From Gammaproteobacteria bacterium (GTDB taxonomy: Bacteria > Pseudomonadota > Gammaproteobacteria > Pseudomonadales > Cellvibrionaceae), in contig JAGKWY010000116.1 in NCBI GenBank assembly GCA_021151625.1, forward strand, positions 1 through 17,958: 17,958 nucleotides of DNA. Reading direction: 5' to 3'. How positions within the stretch are numbered: the first letter of the stretch is position 1; each line of letters begins with the position of its first letter. Position numbers and translations under genes: made by a program. The notes beneath the pieces are model-generated. The model was not told the origin of the DNA and ran no database searches. It was given only the letters and a program-made list of their open reading frames with translations. This document shows positions 1 through 8,268 of the stretch, piece by piece.

Positions 1-42
1 GAAGAGTTGAGTTCCCAGGCATTGGAACATTACCTCGCCTGA
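1..42 (+). CDS. C-terminal end of an unidentified upstream gene (partial)
   Basis: Frame 1 is open from the window edge and ends at a TGA at 40-42, giving a 13-residue tail ending in LEHYLA. Too little is present to name the product. The stop lies only 13 bases before the TTG start of the sensor kinase, so the two genes are probably co-transcribed. A signalling partner such as a response regulator is possible, but that is a guess from position only. Confidence 0.5.
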   Translation, partial: EELSSQALEHYLA

Positions 43-43
43 C

Positions 44-47
44 GGAG
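44..47 (+). promoter_or_regulatory. Ribosome binding site deciding the TTG start of the sensor kinase
   Basis: GGAG at 44-47 sits 8 bases before the TTG at 56. The frame has an upstream TGA at 8-10, and the first in-frame ATG comes only about 32 residues in, inside the first membrane segments. TTG at 56 is therefore the best-supported start. Confidence 0.6.
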
Positions 48-55
48 CTTTTTCC

Positions 56-2794
56 TTGGTTAATATCGCGCGCAACAAACTCTATTTTTTTGCCAAGCTA
101 CCGCTGTTAAACCTCGCCTTTGCGCTGGGTTATTTTTACCTCGCGCAATTTGGCATGATGTACAGCTCGCTCACTTCTAATGTCACTCTGGTATGGCCCG
201 CCGCCGGCTTTGCACTGTTTGGTTTTTTATTATTTGGTTTGCGCGTAGCACCAGGAATTTTTATTGGCTCTTGCAGCGCGAGCTTGCTGATGAACATGGG
301 ACCCAATGTTGGTTTCACTTTCACCAGTGTTAGCTTGGCTCTGCTGATGAGCAGTGCTGATGTACTGCAAAGCGGATTAATAGCGCGAATTAATCGCGGC
401 CTGTTCAGTCGCAATCAATTAATTAACTTGCGTCGCGCGCTCTATTTTATTGGCAGTATTTTTCTCTGCTGTAGCATCTCCTCCAGCATAGGCACCAACG
501 CGTTAAATTACCTGGGCATAGTGCCCGACAACGAACTTTTTAAAAGCTGGGCCTTTTGGTGGATTGGCGACAGCATTGGCATGCTGGTAGTAACTTCTTT
601 TCTCGCCTGGGTGCTGGTTCCGCGCATTCGTCACAACAACACCCATGCGCAAGCATTTTTATTGTTGTGTGCCGGTGTTGGTTTAGTTTTATTTTTAGTA
701 TCTGCAATTGGCTATCTGGAGCGCAGTGGCTCCTATCACCTGCTCGCGCAAGCGAATCAAGCGCGCCCCTGGTATTTACCCAGTTGGCTACAAATTTCTG
801 CATTGGGAATTGGCTTAACCCTGATTGGTTTACTCACCGCCTATTTGCGCGCACGCCAGAAAAACGATGATTTATTTCGCCAGATCCAGCAAAAACTCGA
901 GCAAGATGTGGAATCCCATACGGAAGCACTGCGCGCCGCTAACGATTGGCTATTGAATGAAATTGTGCAGCGCCAGCAAACCCAGGAGCAATTGCAAGCA
1001 TCGCAAGCGGCATTAAAAGAACGCGAGCAGCACCTGCGCAGCCTGCTGGATAATATTCCCGACCCCATCTGGTTTAAAAATCTCGAGGGCGTTTACATCA
1101 GTTGCAACACTGCCTTTGCGCGCATGCTCGGCAAAACTGAAGATCAGGTCGTGGGCTTCCCCGAGGATCAACTGGTGCGACGCGAACTTTCGGAAGCCTT
1201 TCGTTTTAACGATCAACTCGCACTAAAAAACTCGCAGCTGCATCGCTACGAACAGCATATTCATATTGAAGGTCAGGCGGATTATCTGCTCGATATTTCC
1301 AAAGTCGCGGTGCGCGATGAACAGGGCAATGCCATGGGCATTTTGGGAATCGGGCGCGATATAGCGGCGCAAAAAGAAGCGGAACAACAATTATCGATTG
1401 CTAAAGAAACGGCGGAGGAAGCAACGCGCGCAAAAAGCCGCTTCCTCGCCAATATGAGCCACGAAATTCGCACACCGCTGAACGCGGTACTCGGCTACAC
1501 ACAATTACTGATGCGCGATGAAAAATTTACCGGCAACCAGCGCGAGCGACTCGAATTAATTTTAACTTCCAGCCAGCGCTTGCTCGGATTGATTAACGAT
1601 ATTCTCGATCTCTCCAAAATCGAATCCGGCGTGTTGAATTTGCGCCGCGATTATTTTGATTTGCATCAGGAAGTCATGGATATCCAAACCATCATGCGCG
1701 AGCGCGCCACCAACAAAGGCCTGCAGTTAATCACCCAGATTGATTTGCCCGCACCTTATATTGTGCAGGGCGATCGCCAGAAGATTGGCCAGATTTTATT
1801 AAACCTGCTCGGCAACGCGATTAAATTTACCCCGCAAGGCAGCGTCAGCCTGCAAGTAATGCCGCTCGCCGAACATAAAATTGAATTTGTGATTGGCGAT
1901 ACCGGCCCCGGCATCGCCGAAAAAGAAATGGCCGATTTATTTGCTGCCTTTAAACAGGGGCAAGCAGGTGAAGATGCGGGAGGAACCGGCCTGGGCCTCG
2001 CGCTTTCGCGTCACTTGGCTGAGGGCATGGGCGGCGGCCTGCAGTTATCGAGCGTATTGGGGCAGGGCACATTAGCCTATTTAATCCTGCCGCTGGCGAG
2101 CCAAAATATTGCGCTGGAGCAACGCCCCCAGCAGACCATGCATCACCTGGTCGCAGGCAGCCAGTGCCTGGCTCTGGTGGTGGAAGACGACCCGGCCAGC
2201 GGCGAGATACTGGTGGACCTAATGCGCCAGATCGGGTGCGAAACCCTGTTTGCACGCGACGGTCATGAGGGCCTGCTGCAATGCGCCAGCCACAACTTCG
2301 ATATTATTTTTACTGACATCCGCATGCCCGGTATCAACGGTCTGGAGATGCTACGCAGGCTGCGCGCCCAACCGGGTTATCAGGCTACCCCAATTGTCGC
2401 CGTCTCCGCCTCCAGCCTGGAACACGAACGTGCCTTTTATCTGGCCGAAGGCTTTCAGGATTTTATCGGCAAGCCCTACGCCTTTGAGGACATATTCAAA
2501 GCCCTGCGCCGCTTTACCGGGGTCAGTTTTGAGGGTGAGGAAACTGTTTCAGCTCCTGCCAATACTGTCTCTGAAGAAGCGCAGGCAGATATCGCCAGCG
2601 TTAAACCCGAACTGGAGGAACTTGCCCGCCACGCCGCCAGTGGCGATATGAGTAGCAGTAAGAAAATCATCCTCGCCCTGACACCCGCCCAACTGGGTAG
2701 CCAACGCCAGCAGCAGTTGCTTAATGCCCTGCGCCAATATGATCTGGAGCGGATTGAGAAGCTGGTGCATATATGGCTGGGCGAAAGCGCCTAA
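56..2794 (+). CDS. Hybrid sensor histidine kinase with MASE1 sensor, PAS and receiver domains
   Basis: A 912-residue inner-membrane hybrid kinase that would autophosphorylate on histidine and pass the phosphate to its own receiver domain. Residues about 12-265 are a multi-helix MASE1-type membrane sensor with the typical VWPAAG motif near the N-terminus. A charged coiled-coil linker follows (about 265-325), then a PAS domain (about 325-445). The HisKA box MSHEIRTPLN has phosphoacceptor His469. The HATPase domain has N-box Asn587, then GDTGPGIAE and GGTGLGLAL glycine boxes. The receiver domain (about 704-820) has acidic pair Asp711/Asp712, phosphoacceptor Asp754 in FTDIRMPG, and Lys806. The last ~90 residues show no HPt signature, so any HPt partner must be elsewhere. 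The start is a TTG with a good ribosome site. The gene follows an upstream gene by 13 bases, and its ligand cannot be read from sequence. A link to the galactose genes downstream is not shown. Confidence 0.93.
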   Translation: MVNIARNKLYFFAKLPLLNLAFALGYFYLAQFGMMYSSLTSNVTLVWPAAGFALFGFLLFGLRVAPGIFIGSCSASLLMNMGPNVGFTFTSVSLALLMSSADVLQSGLIARINRGLFSRNQLINLRRALYFIGSIFLCCSISSSIGTNALNYLGIVPDNELFKSWAFWWIGDSIGMLVVTSFLAWVLVPRIRHNNTHAQAFLLLCAGVGLVLFLVSAIGYLERSGSYHLLAQANQARPWYLPSWLQISALGIGLTLIGLLTAYLRARQKNDDLFRQIQQKLEQDVESHTEALRAANDWLLNEIVQRQQTQEQLQASQAALKEREQHLRSLLDNIPDPIWFKNLEGVYISCNTAFARMLGKTEDQVVGFPEDQLVRRELSEAFRFNDQLALKNSQLHRYEQHIHIEGQADYLLDISKVAVRDEQGNAMGILGIGRDIAAQKEAEQQLSIAKETAEEATRAKSRFLANMSHEIRTPLNAVLGYTQLLMRDEKFTGNQRERLELILTSSQRLLGLINDILDLSKIESGVLNLRRDYFDLHQEVMDIQTIMRERATNKGLQLITQIDLPAPYIVQGDRQKIGQILLNLLGNAIKFTPQGSVSLQVMPLAEHKIEFVIGDTGPGIAEKEMADLFAAFKQGQAGEDAGGTGLGLALSRHLAEGMGGGLQLSSVLGQGTLAYLILPLASQNIALEQRPQQTMHHLVAGSQCLALVVEDDPASGEILVDLMRQIGCETLFARDGHEGLLQCASHNFDIIFTDIRMPGINGLEMLRRLRAQPGYQATPIVAVSASSLEHERAFYLAEGFQDFIGKPYAFEDIFKALRRFTGVSFEGEETVSAPANTVSEEAQADIASVKPELEELARHAASGDMSSSKKIILALTPAQLGSQRQQQLLNALRQYDLERIEKLVHIWLGESA

Positions 2795-2837
2795 GCTGCC
2801 CGCCACATTAACTGACCTGTTTGCACTCGGCCCATTT

Positions 2838-2863
2838 GCTGTAAAGCCGATTGCTTTTTCAGC
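2838..2863 (+). terminator. Weak imperfect hairpin after the sensor kinase
   Basis: GCTG at 2838-2841 pairs with CAGC at 2860-2863, and AAAGC at 2843-2847 pairs with GCTTT at 2853-2857 around a CGATT loop, with a small internal bulge. No T-run follows. It may weakly terminate the kinase transcript, or be chance. Confidence 0.25.
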
Positions 2864-2883
2864 AGTGATGCGCTAAATTATCC

Positions 2884-2907
2884 ATAAATATTAATTATCA
2901 TATTTAT
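2884..2907 (+). promoter_or_regulatory. Perfect 8-bp inverted repeat upstream of galT (candidate operator)
   Basis: ATAAATAT (2884-2891) and ATATTTAT (2900-2907) are exact reverse complements separated by 8 bases, ending 12 bases before the galT GTG. A weak sigma70-like pair lies just upstream: TTGCTT at 2852-2857 and TAAATT at 2874-2879, spacing 16. The dyad would then overlap the transcription start and could act as a repressor site. The right part (2891-2907) resembles 5334-5350 ahead of the TonB-dependent receptor. The region is AT-rich, so dyads can arise by chance. Confidence 0.4.
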
Positions 2908-2919
2908 TGCGAGCAATCC

Positions 2920-3966
2920 GTGTCAGATTCAAGGTTTTCGGTCAACGACCACCCCCATCGCCGCTTCAACCCCTTAACCGGGGAGTGGCTGCTGGTTTCT
3001 CCTCATAGAACCAAGCGCCCCTGGCAGGGCCAGCAAGAGTTAAACCAATGGCCGGACAGCCCTGCCCACGACCCCAAGTGCTATTTGTGCGCGGGCAACG
3101 AGCGCATTGGCGGCGAGCACAACCCCAAGTACAAAACCACCTTTGTCTTTACTAACGACTTTGCCGCATTGATGCCGGAAGTACCCGCTGCGCCAGCCAC
3201 CAGCGATCCACTGTTCCAGATCCAGTCCGAACAGGGCACCAGCCGCGTTATCTGTTTCTCGGCCGATCACAGCAAAACCCTGCCGCTGCTGTCCGATGAG
3301 GAGATGCAGGCGGTGATCAGCACCTGGATGCACGAAGCAGCTGACCTTGGCCAGCGCTATGCCAGTGTGCAGATCTTTGAGAATAAAGGCGCCGTTATGG
3401 GCTGCTCCAACCCCCATCCCCATGGGCAAATCTGGGCGCAGGACCATGTCCCCACGCTGGTTGCCAAAGAGGAGGAACAGCAGCAGCAATTCCTCGCCAC
3501 TCAGGGAAAATCCCTGCTGCTGGACTACGCCCAAAAAGAATCGGCCAATGGCGAGCGGGTAGTAGTGGAAAATGATGACTGGCTGGTAGTCGTACCCTTT
3601 TGGGCTGCCTGGCCGTTTGAAACCCTGCTGCTACCCAAGCACAAGCTGGCGCGCATCACTGATTTGAATGAGCAGCAACAGCTGAGTCTGGGCCAGATAC
3701 TGCGCGACCTGACCGCGCGCTACGACAACCTGTTTGAATGTTCCTTCCCTTATTCCATGGGCTGGCATGGCGCGCCTTTTGGTGAAAAAAATATTGATCA
3801 CTGGCAATTGCATGCGCATTTTTATCCGCCGCTGCTGCGCTCTGCCAGTGTGCGCAAATTTATGGTGGGCTATGAAATGCTGGGCGAACCCCAGCGCGAT
3901 ATATCCCCGGAACAGGCCGCTGCGCGCTTGCGTGAGCAGAGCTCCGTTCACTTTAAAAACCGATAA
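2920..3966 (+). CDS. galT: Galactose-1-phosphate uridylyltransferase
   Basis: Cytosolic Leloir-pathway enzyme that exchanges UMP between UDP-glucose and galactose-1-phosphate, giving UDP-galactose and glucose-1-phosphate. The 348-residue protein is close to E. coli GalT along its whole length. Metal ligands Cys54, Cys57, His117 and His166 and the catalytic His168 (in SNPHPHGQ) are all present, each two positions later than the E. coli residues 52, 55, 115, 164 and 166. The C-terminal WQLHAHFYPPLLRS block is also intact. The start is GTG at 2920, which matches the family N-terminus (DHPHRRFNPLTG near residue 10). A ribosome site is poor (GAG about 7 bases upstream). galK follows after 77 bases, so the pair is likely an operon. 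The gene lies apart from any galE, which is not in this window. Confidence 0.97.
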   Translation: MSDSRFSVNDHPHRRFNPLTGEWLLVSPHRTKRPWQGQQELNQWPDSPAHDPKCYLCAGNERIGGEHNPKYKTTFVFTNDFAALMPEVPAAPATSDPLFQIQSEQGTSRVICFSADHSKTLPLLSDEEMQAVISTWMHEAADLGQRYASVQIFENKGAVMGCSNPHPHGQIWAQDHVPTLVAKEEEQQQQFLATQGKSLLLDYAQKESANGERVVVENDDWLVVVPFWAAWPFETLLLPKHKLARITDLNEQQQLSLGQILRDLTARYDNLFECSFPYSMGWHGAPFGEKNIDHWQLHAHFYPPLLRSASVRKFMVGYEMLGEPQRDISPEQAAARLREQSSVHFKNR

Positions 3967-4001
3967 GCGCTTCAAAAATAAAGAAGCACTTCAAAAACAA
4001 A
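3967..4001 (+). repeat. Imperfect 16-base direct repeat in the galT-galK gap
   Basis: GCGCTTCAAAAATAAA (3967-3982) recurs as GCACTTCAAAAACAAA (3986-4001), differing at two positions, with a 19-base period. It begins directly after the galT stop codon. It may be a local duplication or may affect mRNA processing or galK translation. No function can be assigned. Confidence 0.6.
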
Positions 4002-4043
4002 TAACGTTTACAACAAAAGAATAAGGCGATAGGTAAAAAGCCC

Positions 4044-5198
4044 ATGAACACCCTTTCTGCAGCACGTGTTAGCGAACTCTTCAGCGAATTTTTCGGCAGC
4101 CAGCCACAGGCATTGGTACAGGCACCCGGGCGCGTCAACCTGATCGGCGAGCACACTGATTACAACGGCGGTTTTGTATTGCCCGCGGCCATCAACTACC
4201 ACACCTATATCGCCCTGAGCCCGCGCACTGACCGTGTGCTGCGCGTTATCGCCTGGAACTTTGATCATGCCGAGGTAGAAATTCCGCTTACCGAAGCGCA
4301 ACAGGAAGACGAGCAACACAGCTGGTCCAATTATATTCGCGGCGTAGTGCAGCAACTCTGCCGCGCCGGCTTCAGCCTGGCCGGTGGCGATTTGTACGTC
4401 GCCGGCGACCTGCCTGCCGGCGCAGGCCTGAGCAGTTCGGCCTCGTTGGAAATGGCGGTGATTCGCGCGTTGCTCAGCCTGAGCGGCGAGACTATCGACC
4501 CCACCAAAGCAGCCCTGTTGGGTCAAGCCGCAGAGAACCAATTCGTCGGCTGCAACTGCGGCATTATGGATCAGCTGATCTCGGCCCGTGGTGCAGTTAA
4601 TAGCGCCCTATTGATTGACTGCCAGGACCTCTCCACCCGCGCCGTTACCATGCCTTCCGATTGGGAAATTCTCATAGTCCACAGCGGCGTTAAACGCGGC
4701 CTGGTGGACAGCGAATACAACCAGCGTCGCCAACAGTGTGAGCAGGCAGCGGCCTACTTTGACCAAAGCTCCCTGCGCGCCGTTAACCTGGCTGAATTAC
4801 TGGCCGCCGAAGGCAAGCTCGACGACCTCAGCTTCCGCCGCGCACGCCATGTTCTCACTGAAAATGCCCGCACTTTGGTGGCAGCGGATGCGCTCGCCAG
4901 GGGCGATCTGAGCACACTGGCACGCGTGATGGGCGAATCGCACAACTCCATGCGCGACGACTTCAATATCACCACTACTGCCATCGACCGCTTGGTGGAG
5001 ATTATCGCTGAAGCAGGCAAAGGCCAGGCGGGTGTGCGCATGACTGGTGGCGGCTTTGGCGGCTGTGTGGTTGCCGTAGCCCCGGCAGCGGTCATCCCGC
5101 AATTGATGGATGCTGTTAACCGTCGCTACGAGCAGGAAACCCAATGCAAACCCACCCTGATTCCGGCCAAAGCCAGCGCTGGCGCCTTTAGCGGATAA
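4044..5198 (+). CDS. galK: Galactokinase
   Basis: Phosphorylates alpha-D-galactose with ATP to galactose-1-phosphate, the substrate of GalT. It is a 384-residue GHMP-family protein, almost the same length as E. coli GalK (382). The galactokinase signature GRVNLIGEHTDYNGG starts near residue 29, with the conserved Arg30. The ATP loop PAGAGLSSSASLE follows, then CGIMDQLIS with the catalytic base Asp176, and motif 3 as MTGGGFGGC near residue 330. All hallmark residues are present. The ATG at 4044 has an AGG about 10 bases upstream and gives the expected N-terminus. The gene follows galT and precedes the receptor gene with a 196-base gap. No clear terminator is visible in that gap, so some read-through into the receptor gene is possible. 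Confidence 0.97.
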   Translation: MNTLSAARVSELFSEFFGSQPQALVQAPGRVNLIGEHTDYNGGFVLPAAINYHTYIALSPRTDRVLRVIAWNFDHAEVEIPLTEAQQEDEQHSWSNYIRGVVQQLCRAGFSLAGGDLYVAGDLPAGAGLSSSASLEMAVIRALLSLSGETIDPTKAALLGQAAENQFVGCNCGIMDQLISARGAVNSALLIDCQDLSTRAVTMPSDWEILIVHSGVKRGLVDSEYNQRRQQCEQAAAYFDQSSLRAVNLAELLAAEGKLDDLSFRRARHVLTENARTLVAADALARGDLSTLARVMGESHNSMRDDFNITTTAIDRLVEIIAEAGKGQAGVRMTGGGFGGCVVAVAPAAVIPQLMDAVNRRYEQETQCKPTLIPAKASAGAFSG

Positions 5199-5267
5199 GG
5201 TTTAACACGACTTTTTATCAATTTCCAAGCCAGGCAAAACCCGTTACTACCATTTTTTAACCTAGGC

Positions 5268-5306
5268 TTTTTGCAATCGCGACACGCTTTTTTTGCAGCG
5301 ACTCGC
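5268..5306 (+). repeat. Direct repeat upstream of the TonB-dependent receptor promoter
   Basis: The unit TTTTTGCA followed by GCGAC(A/T)CGC occurs twice: at 5268-5287 (with ATC between the halves) and at 5290-5306 (no spacer). The copies end ten bases before a TTGACA at 5316. Position just upstream of a -35 box, at about two helical turns, is what one expects for an activator site. Binding is inferred only from layout. Confidence 0.5.
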
Positions 5307-5315
5307 ATTAAGCCA

Positions 5316-5350
5316 TTGACACTTGCAGCTGATTTAATAATCATATAAAT
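5316..5350 (+). promoter_or_regulatory. Candidate promoter of the TonB-dependent receptor with shared AT-rich motif
   Basis: A perfect -35 box TTGACA is at 5316-5321. The -10 is not sharp: TAATCA (5338-5343) gives a 16-base spacer, AATCAT a 17-base one. The segment TTAATAATCATATAAAT (5334-5350) matches 14 of 17 bases of the region ahead of galT (2891-2907). It also holds a small dyad ATCAT/ATGAT. The overlap with the -10 zone suggests a repressor site common to both genes. AT content raises the chance of a random match. Confidence 0.45.
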
Positions 5351-5394
5351 GATATTTTATTATCAATAACTATAACAGTACGAGGAAAGAGAGA

Positions 5395-8106
5395 ATGAAA
5401 CACTCAAGAATCAACCTGCGTCATACACCCCTGTTCCTGGCTCTGGGCCTGATCAGCGGCATGGCCAATGCACAAACGCAACAAAGCAAAGATGACCTGG
5501 TAGAAGAAGTTGTAGTCACCGGTAAGTTTGCCAAAAGCTTGCAGTCCGCCATGGACATCAAGCGCAACTCAGCGACAGTAGTTGAAGCCATTTCTGCCGA
5601 AGATATCGGCCAGTTGCCCGATGTTTCCATCAGCGACTCCTTAAAACGCCTGCCCGGTTTGGCGCAAGACCGCGACCGTGGCAACGGCAGCCAGATCTCC
5701 ATCCGCGGCATGGGCGGTATGCTCGGTTTTACCACCCTGAATGGCCGCGAAGTGGCGATTCTGGAAGAGACCCGCAATATCCGTTACGACCAGTTCCCGT
5801 CTGAGCTGATCAACGCCGCGCAAGTGTATAAAACCCCGCAAGCCTCTATCGCCGAAGGTGGCGTATCCGGCAGCGTCAACCTGAACACCATTAAACCGCT
5901 GGACTACAACGAAACCAAAGTAGTTGTGGATGCGCGCGCTACCTCCTTCTCTTTGGGTAAAGACATTGATGACGCTGCCAGTGATGGCATCGGCAAGCGC
6001 TTTAGCATTTCCTATATCGACCAGTTCCTCGATGACACCCTGGGCGTTGCCATTGGCTACTCAGGTCGCTCCGAGCCTATCGCCACCCAGCGCGCCGAAC
6101 TGTGGAACTACGGTGATACCTGGCACAACACCCAATGGAACGACAAACTCGGTGCCAATGTTATTGCTCCCTGGGGTGGTTCAGCCCTGGTACGCGGTGG
6201 TGAAGACGAGCGCAAAGGGGTGATGGGTGCCATCCAGTGGAAACCTACCGAAAACCTCGAAATCGCCTATGACGGTTTCTGGTCTGCCTTTGATATCGCC
6301 GAACAACAACGCGGTTTTGATTTCCAGATCAGCAATGCCTACGCCAACCAGTGGGATCTGCTTGAAACCACCCCGACTGCCTATACCAACACCGATCTGG
6401 GTGCCAACGCAGTTGACCTGCTTTCCGGCACTGTTGGCCTGAGCAGCCTGCGCAACCTGAACGAAGAATATGTGCAGGACGACGAGCTCACCAGCCACGG
6501 CCTGAATGTTAAGTGGACCCAGGACCTCTGGACTGTTGCCGGAGATATAGGCGTATCCGAAACCAGCCGCGACAAGCGCTGGGCATCCATCCGCAGCACT
6601 ATCAACAACCCTGGCCGCGCTACCTTTGGCGCCACTGATGATGGCCGTATGACCTTCGACCTGCTGGATGTGGACCTGACCGATCTGGCCAGCAACAGCA
6701 TTGGCGATATTCAGGTACAACCGGAAGCCGAAGGCGGCGACAAACTGACCTCTTTCAAGCTGGACGTACAGCGCGACCTGGAAGTGGGCATTCTGCAAGC
6801 AGTAAAAGTCGGCCTGGCCAGCTCCAGCCGCGACAAGTTTGAACACAGCCAAATCTGGACCCAAAGCGTGACCCAGAACGCCGGAACCACAATTCCAGCC
6901 AATGCTGTTGTCGATGCAAAAAGCGCCAGCTACTGGAGCGATTTGCCCGATTACCTGAGCCTGGATCGCGGCGCTCTGATCAGCCATTACTTCGGCAGCC
7001 TGAAAAACCCGAGCCCGGGCGATGCGGATGATCTGATCGCCAGTTGGGACGTGAGTGAAGATATTTTCGCCCAATATGTGCAAGTGGACATGGCTACTGA
7101 AATCGCCGGTATGTCACTGACCGGTAATATCGGTGTACGCAATGTCGATACTGAGACCACTTCCAGCGGCTATCAGCAAGGTGAGGATGTTTGGGTAGAA
7201 GTAACGCCCGGCAACTGGCAGCCACAGCAAGTAGTGGAAGCTATTTCTGTCGATCACGATTACAACGATGTATTGCCGAGCACCAACTGGACCCTGGGTA
7301 TCACCGACGAGCATTTGCTCCGCTTTGCTGCGGGTAAAACCATGGCACGTGCGCCAGTAAATATGATGAGCCCAAGCCTCAACCTGAACCAGGACCTGTG
7401 GGGCTCCAATCCGGGCGAATCCACCTCTGGCAACCCAACCCTGGACCCTTTCCGCGCCGATCAAGCTGACCTGGCCTACGAGTGGTACTACGCCGAAGGT
7501 TCACAGGTAGCCGTCAACCTGTTCTACAAAGACCTGGAAAGCTTTATCGCCCGCGCCGCCGACGCTGAAACCGTGGTTAGCAACGGCAAAGAATACAAGG
7601 TATCGCGCCCCATCAACGGCAGCGGCGGTTATATCCGCGGTTACGAATTGTTGTGGCAACAATCCTTTGAGTTCTTGCCTGCGCCGTTTAACGGTTTGGG
7701 TATTTACACCAACTACTCGCACAACGAATCCAACGTTGAGCAATTTGTACCGCTGTATAGCGACTACAAAGCCCAGTTGACCGGTTTGTCGGAAGACGTA
7801 GCCAACTTCACCCTCTGGTACTACCTGAACGGGTTTGAAGCGCGCACCTCTTACAGCTACCGCAGTGCCTTCCAACGCGACATCAACCTGGTGATGGGCG
7901 AAGAGGGTATGAACGATGCTGAAGGTTACTGGGATTTAAGCTTGTCCTATGAGATCAACGACCATTACAAGGTTTCTTTCCAGGTGCAAAACCTGACCAA
8001 CGAACCTTACAAAACCTATGGTCTGGAATCCAACAACCCGGCGCACATCAACAAGTATGAAGAGTTTGGTACGCGCTACTCGATTGGTTTGAACTGGAAG
8101 CTGTAA
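5395..8106 (+). CDS. TonB-dependent outer-membrane receptor, probably for galacto-oligosaccharides
   Basis: A 903-residue outer-membrane transporter of the Xanthomonas/Caulobacter-type carbohydrate TonB-dependent receptor group (TIGR01782-like). The signal peptide ends at about Ala26 (ANA|Q). A TonB box EEVVVTG lies at about 37-43, followed directly by the plug (about 55-170, with SDSLKRLPGLA and ISIRGMG). There is no extra N-terminal signalling domain, so it is a transporter rather than a transducer. The rest reads as a beta-barrel with alternating aromatic strands and ends in YSIGLNWKL. GAGG at 5382-5385 supports the ATG. The substrate is inferred from neighbours: galT and galK upstream, GH53 and GH2 downstream, which points to beta-galactan fragments. 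A strong terminator follows, so the downstream enzymes may be expressed at a lower level or from their own promoter. Confidence 0.94.
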   Translation: MKHSRINLRHTPLFLALGLISGMANAQTQQSKDDLVEEVVVTGKFAKSLQSAMDIKRNSATVVEAISAEDIGQLPDVSISDSLKRLPGLAQDRDRGNGSQISIRGMGGMLGFTTLNGREVAILEETRNIRYDQFPSELINAAQVYKTPQASIAEGGVSGSVNLNTIKPLDYNETKVVVDARATSFSLGKDIDDAASDGIGKRFSISYIDQFLDDTLGVAIGYSGRSEPIATQRAELWNYGDTWHNTQWNDKLGANVIAPWGGSALVRGGEDERKGVMGAIQWKPTENLEIAYDGFWSAFDIAEQQRGFDFQISNAYANQWDLLETTPTAYTNTDLGANAVDLLSGTVGLSSLRNLNEEYVQDDELTSHGLNVKWTQDLWTVAGDIGVSETSRDKRWASIRSTINNPGRATFGATDDGRMTFDLLDVDLTDLASNSIGDIQVQPEAEGGDKLTSFKLDVQRDLEVGILQAVKVGLASSSRDKFEHSQIWTQSVTQNAGTTIPANAVVDAKSASYWSDLPDYLSLDRGALISHYFGSLKNPSPGDADDLIASWDVSEDIFAQYVQVDMATEIAGMSLTGNIGVRNVDTETTSSGYQQGEDVWVEVTPGNWQPQQVVEAISVDHDYNDVLPSTNWTLGITDEHLLRFAAGKTMARAPVNMMSPSLNLNQDLWGSNPGESTSGNPTLDPFRADQADLAYEWYYAEGSQVAVNLFYKDLESFIARAADAETVVSNGKEYKVSRPINGSGGYIRGYELLWQQSFEFLPAPFNGLGIYTNYSHNESNVEQFVPLYSDYKAQLTGLSEDVANFTLWYYLNGFEARTSYSYRSAFQRDINLVMGEEGMNDAEGYWDLSLSYEINDHYKVSFQVQNLTNEPYKTYGLESNNPAHINKYEEFGTRYSIGLNWKL

Positions 8107-8157
8107 TCGCACAGCAACCGCGCTTTACTTTTTATTGTGGACTATCTCTCCTTATTT

Positions 8158-8184
8158 GCGGCTGCTTCGGCAGCCGCTTTTTTT
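8158..8184 (+). terminator. Strong rho-independent terminator with UUCG loop
   Basis: GCGGCTGC (8158-8165) pairs perfectly with GCAGCCGC (8170-8177) across a TTCG tetraloop and is followed by seven T (8178-8184). It lies 52 bases after the receptor stop codon and 85 bases before the GH53 start. It separates the transporter and enzyme transcripts. Confidence 0.95.
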
Positions 8185-8268
8185 CCGCACCTGCGCAAAA
8201 CATCAGAGAGCAAACCATAATTAAGCACCCCGCATAACAATGACAACGAAAACGATTGAGGCAATGAG

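Noticed and set aside
6181..7083. 300-codon minus-strand open frame inside the receptor gene
   Set aside because: It lies wholly within a well-supported receptor coding region; it is a shadow of that codon use.
8244..8262. LacI/CcpA-like operator (AACGAAAACGATT) before GH53
   Set aside because: The halves are not inverted repeats around the CG, so the likeness is only superficial.
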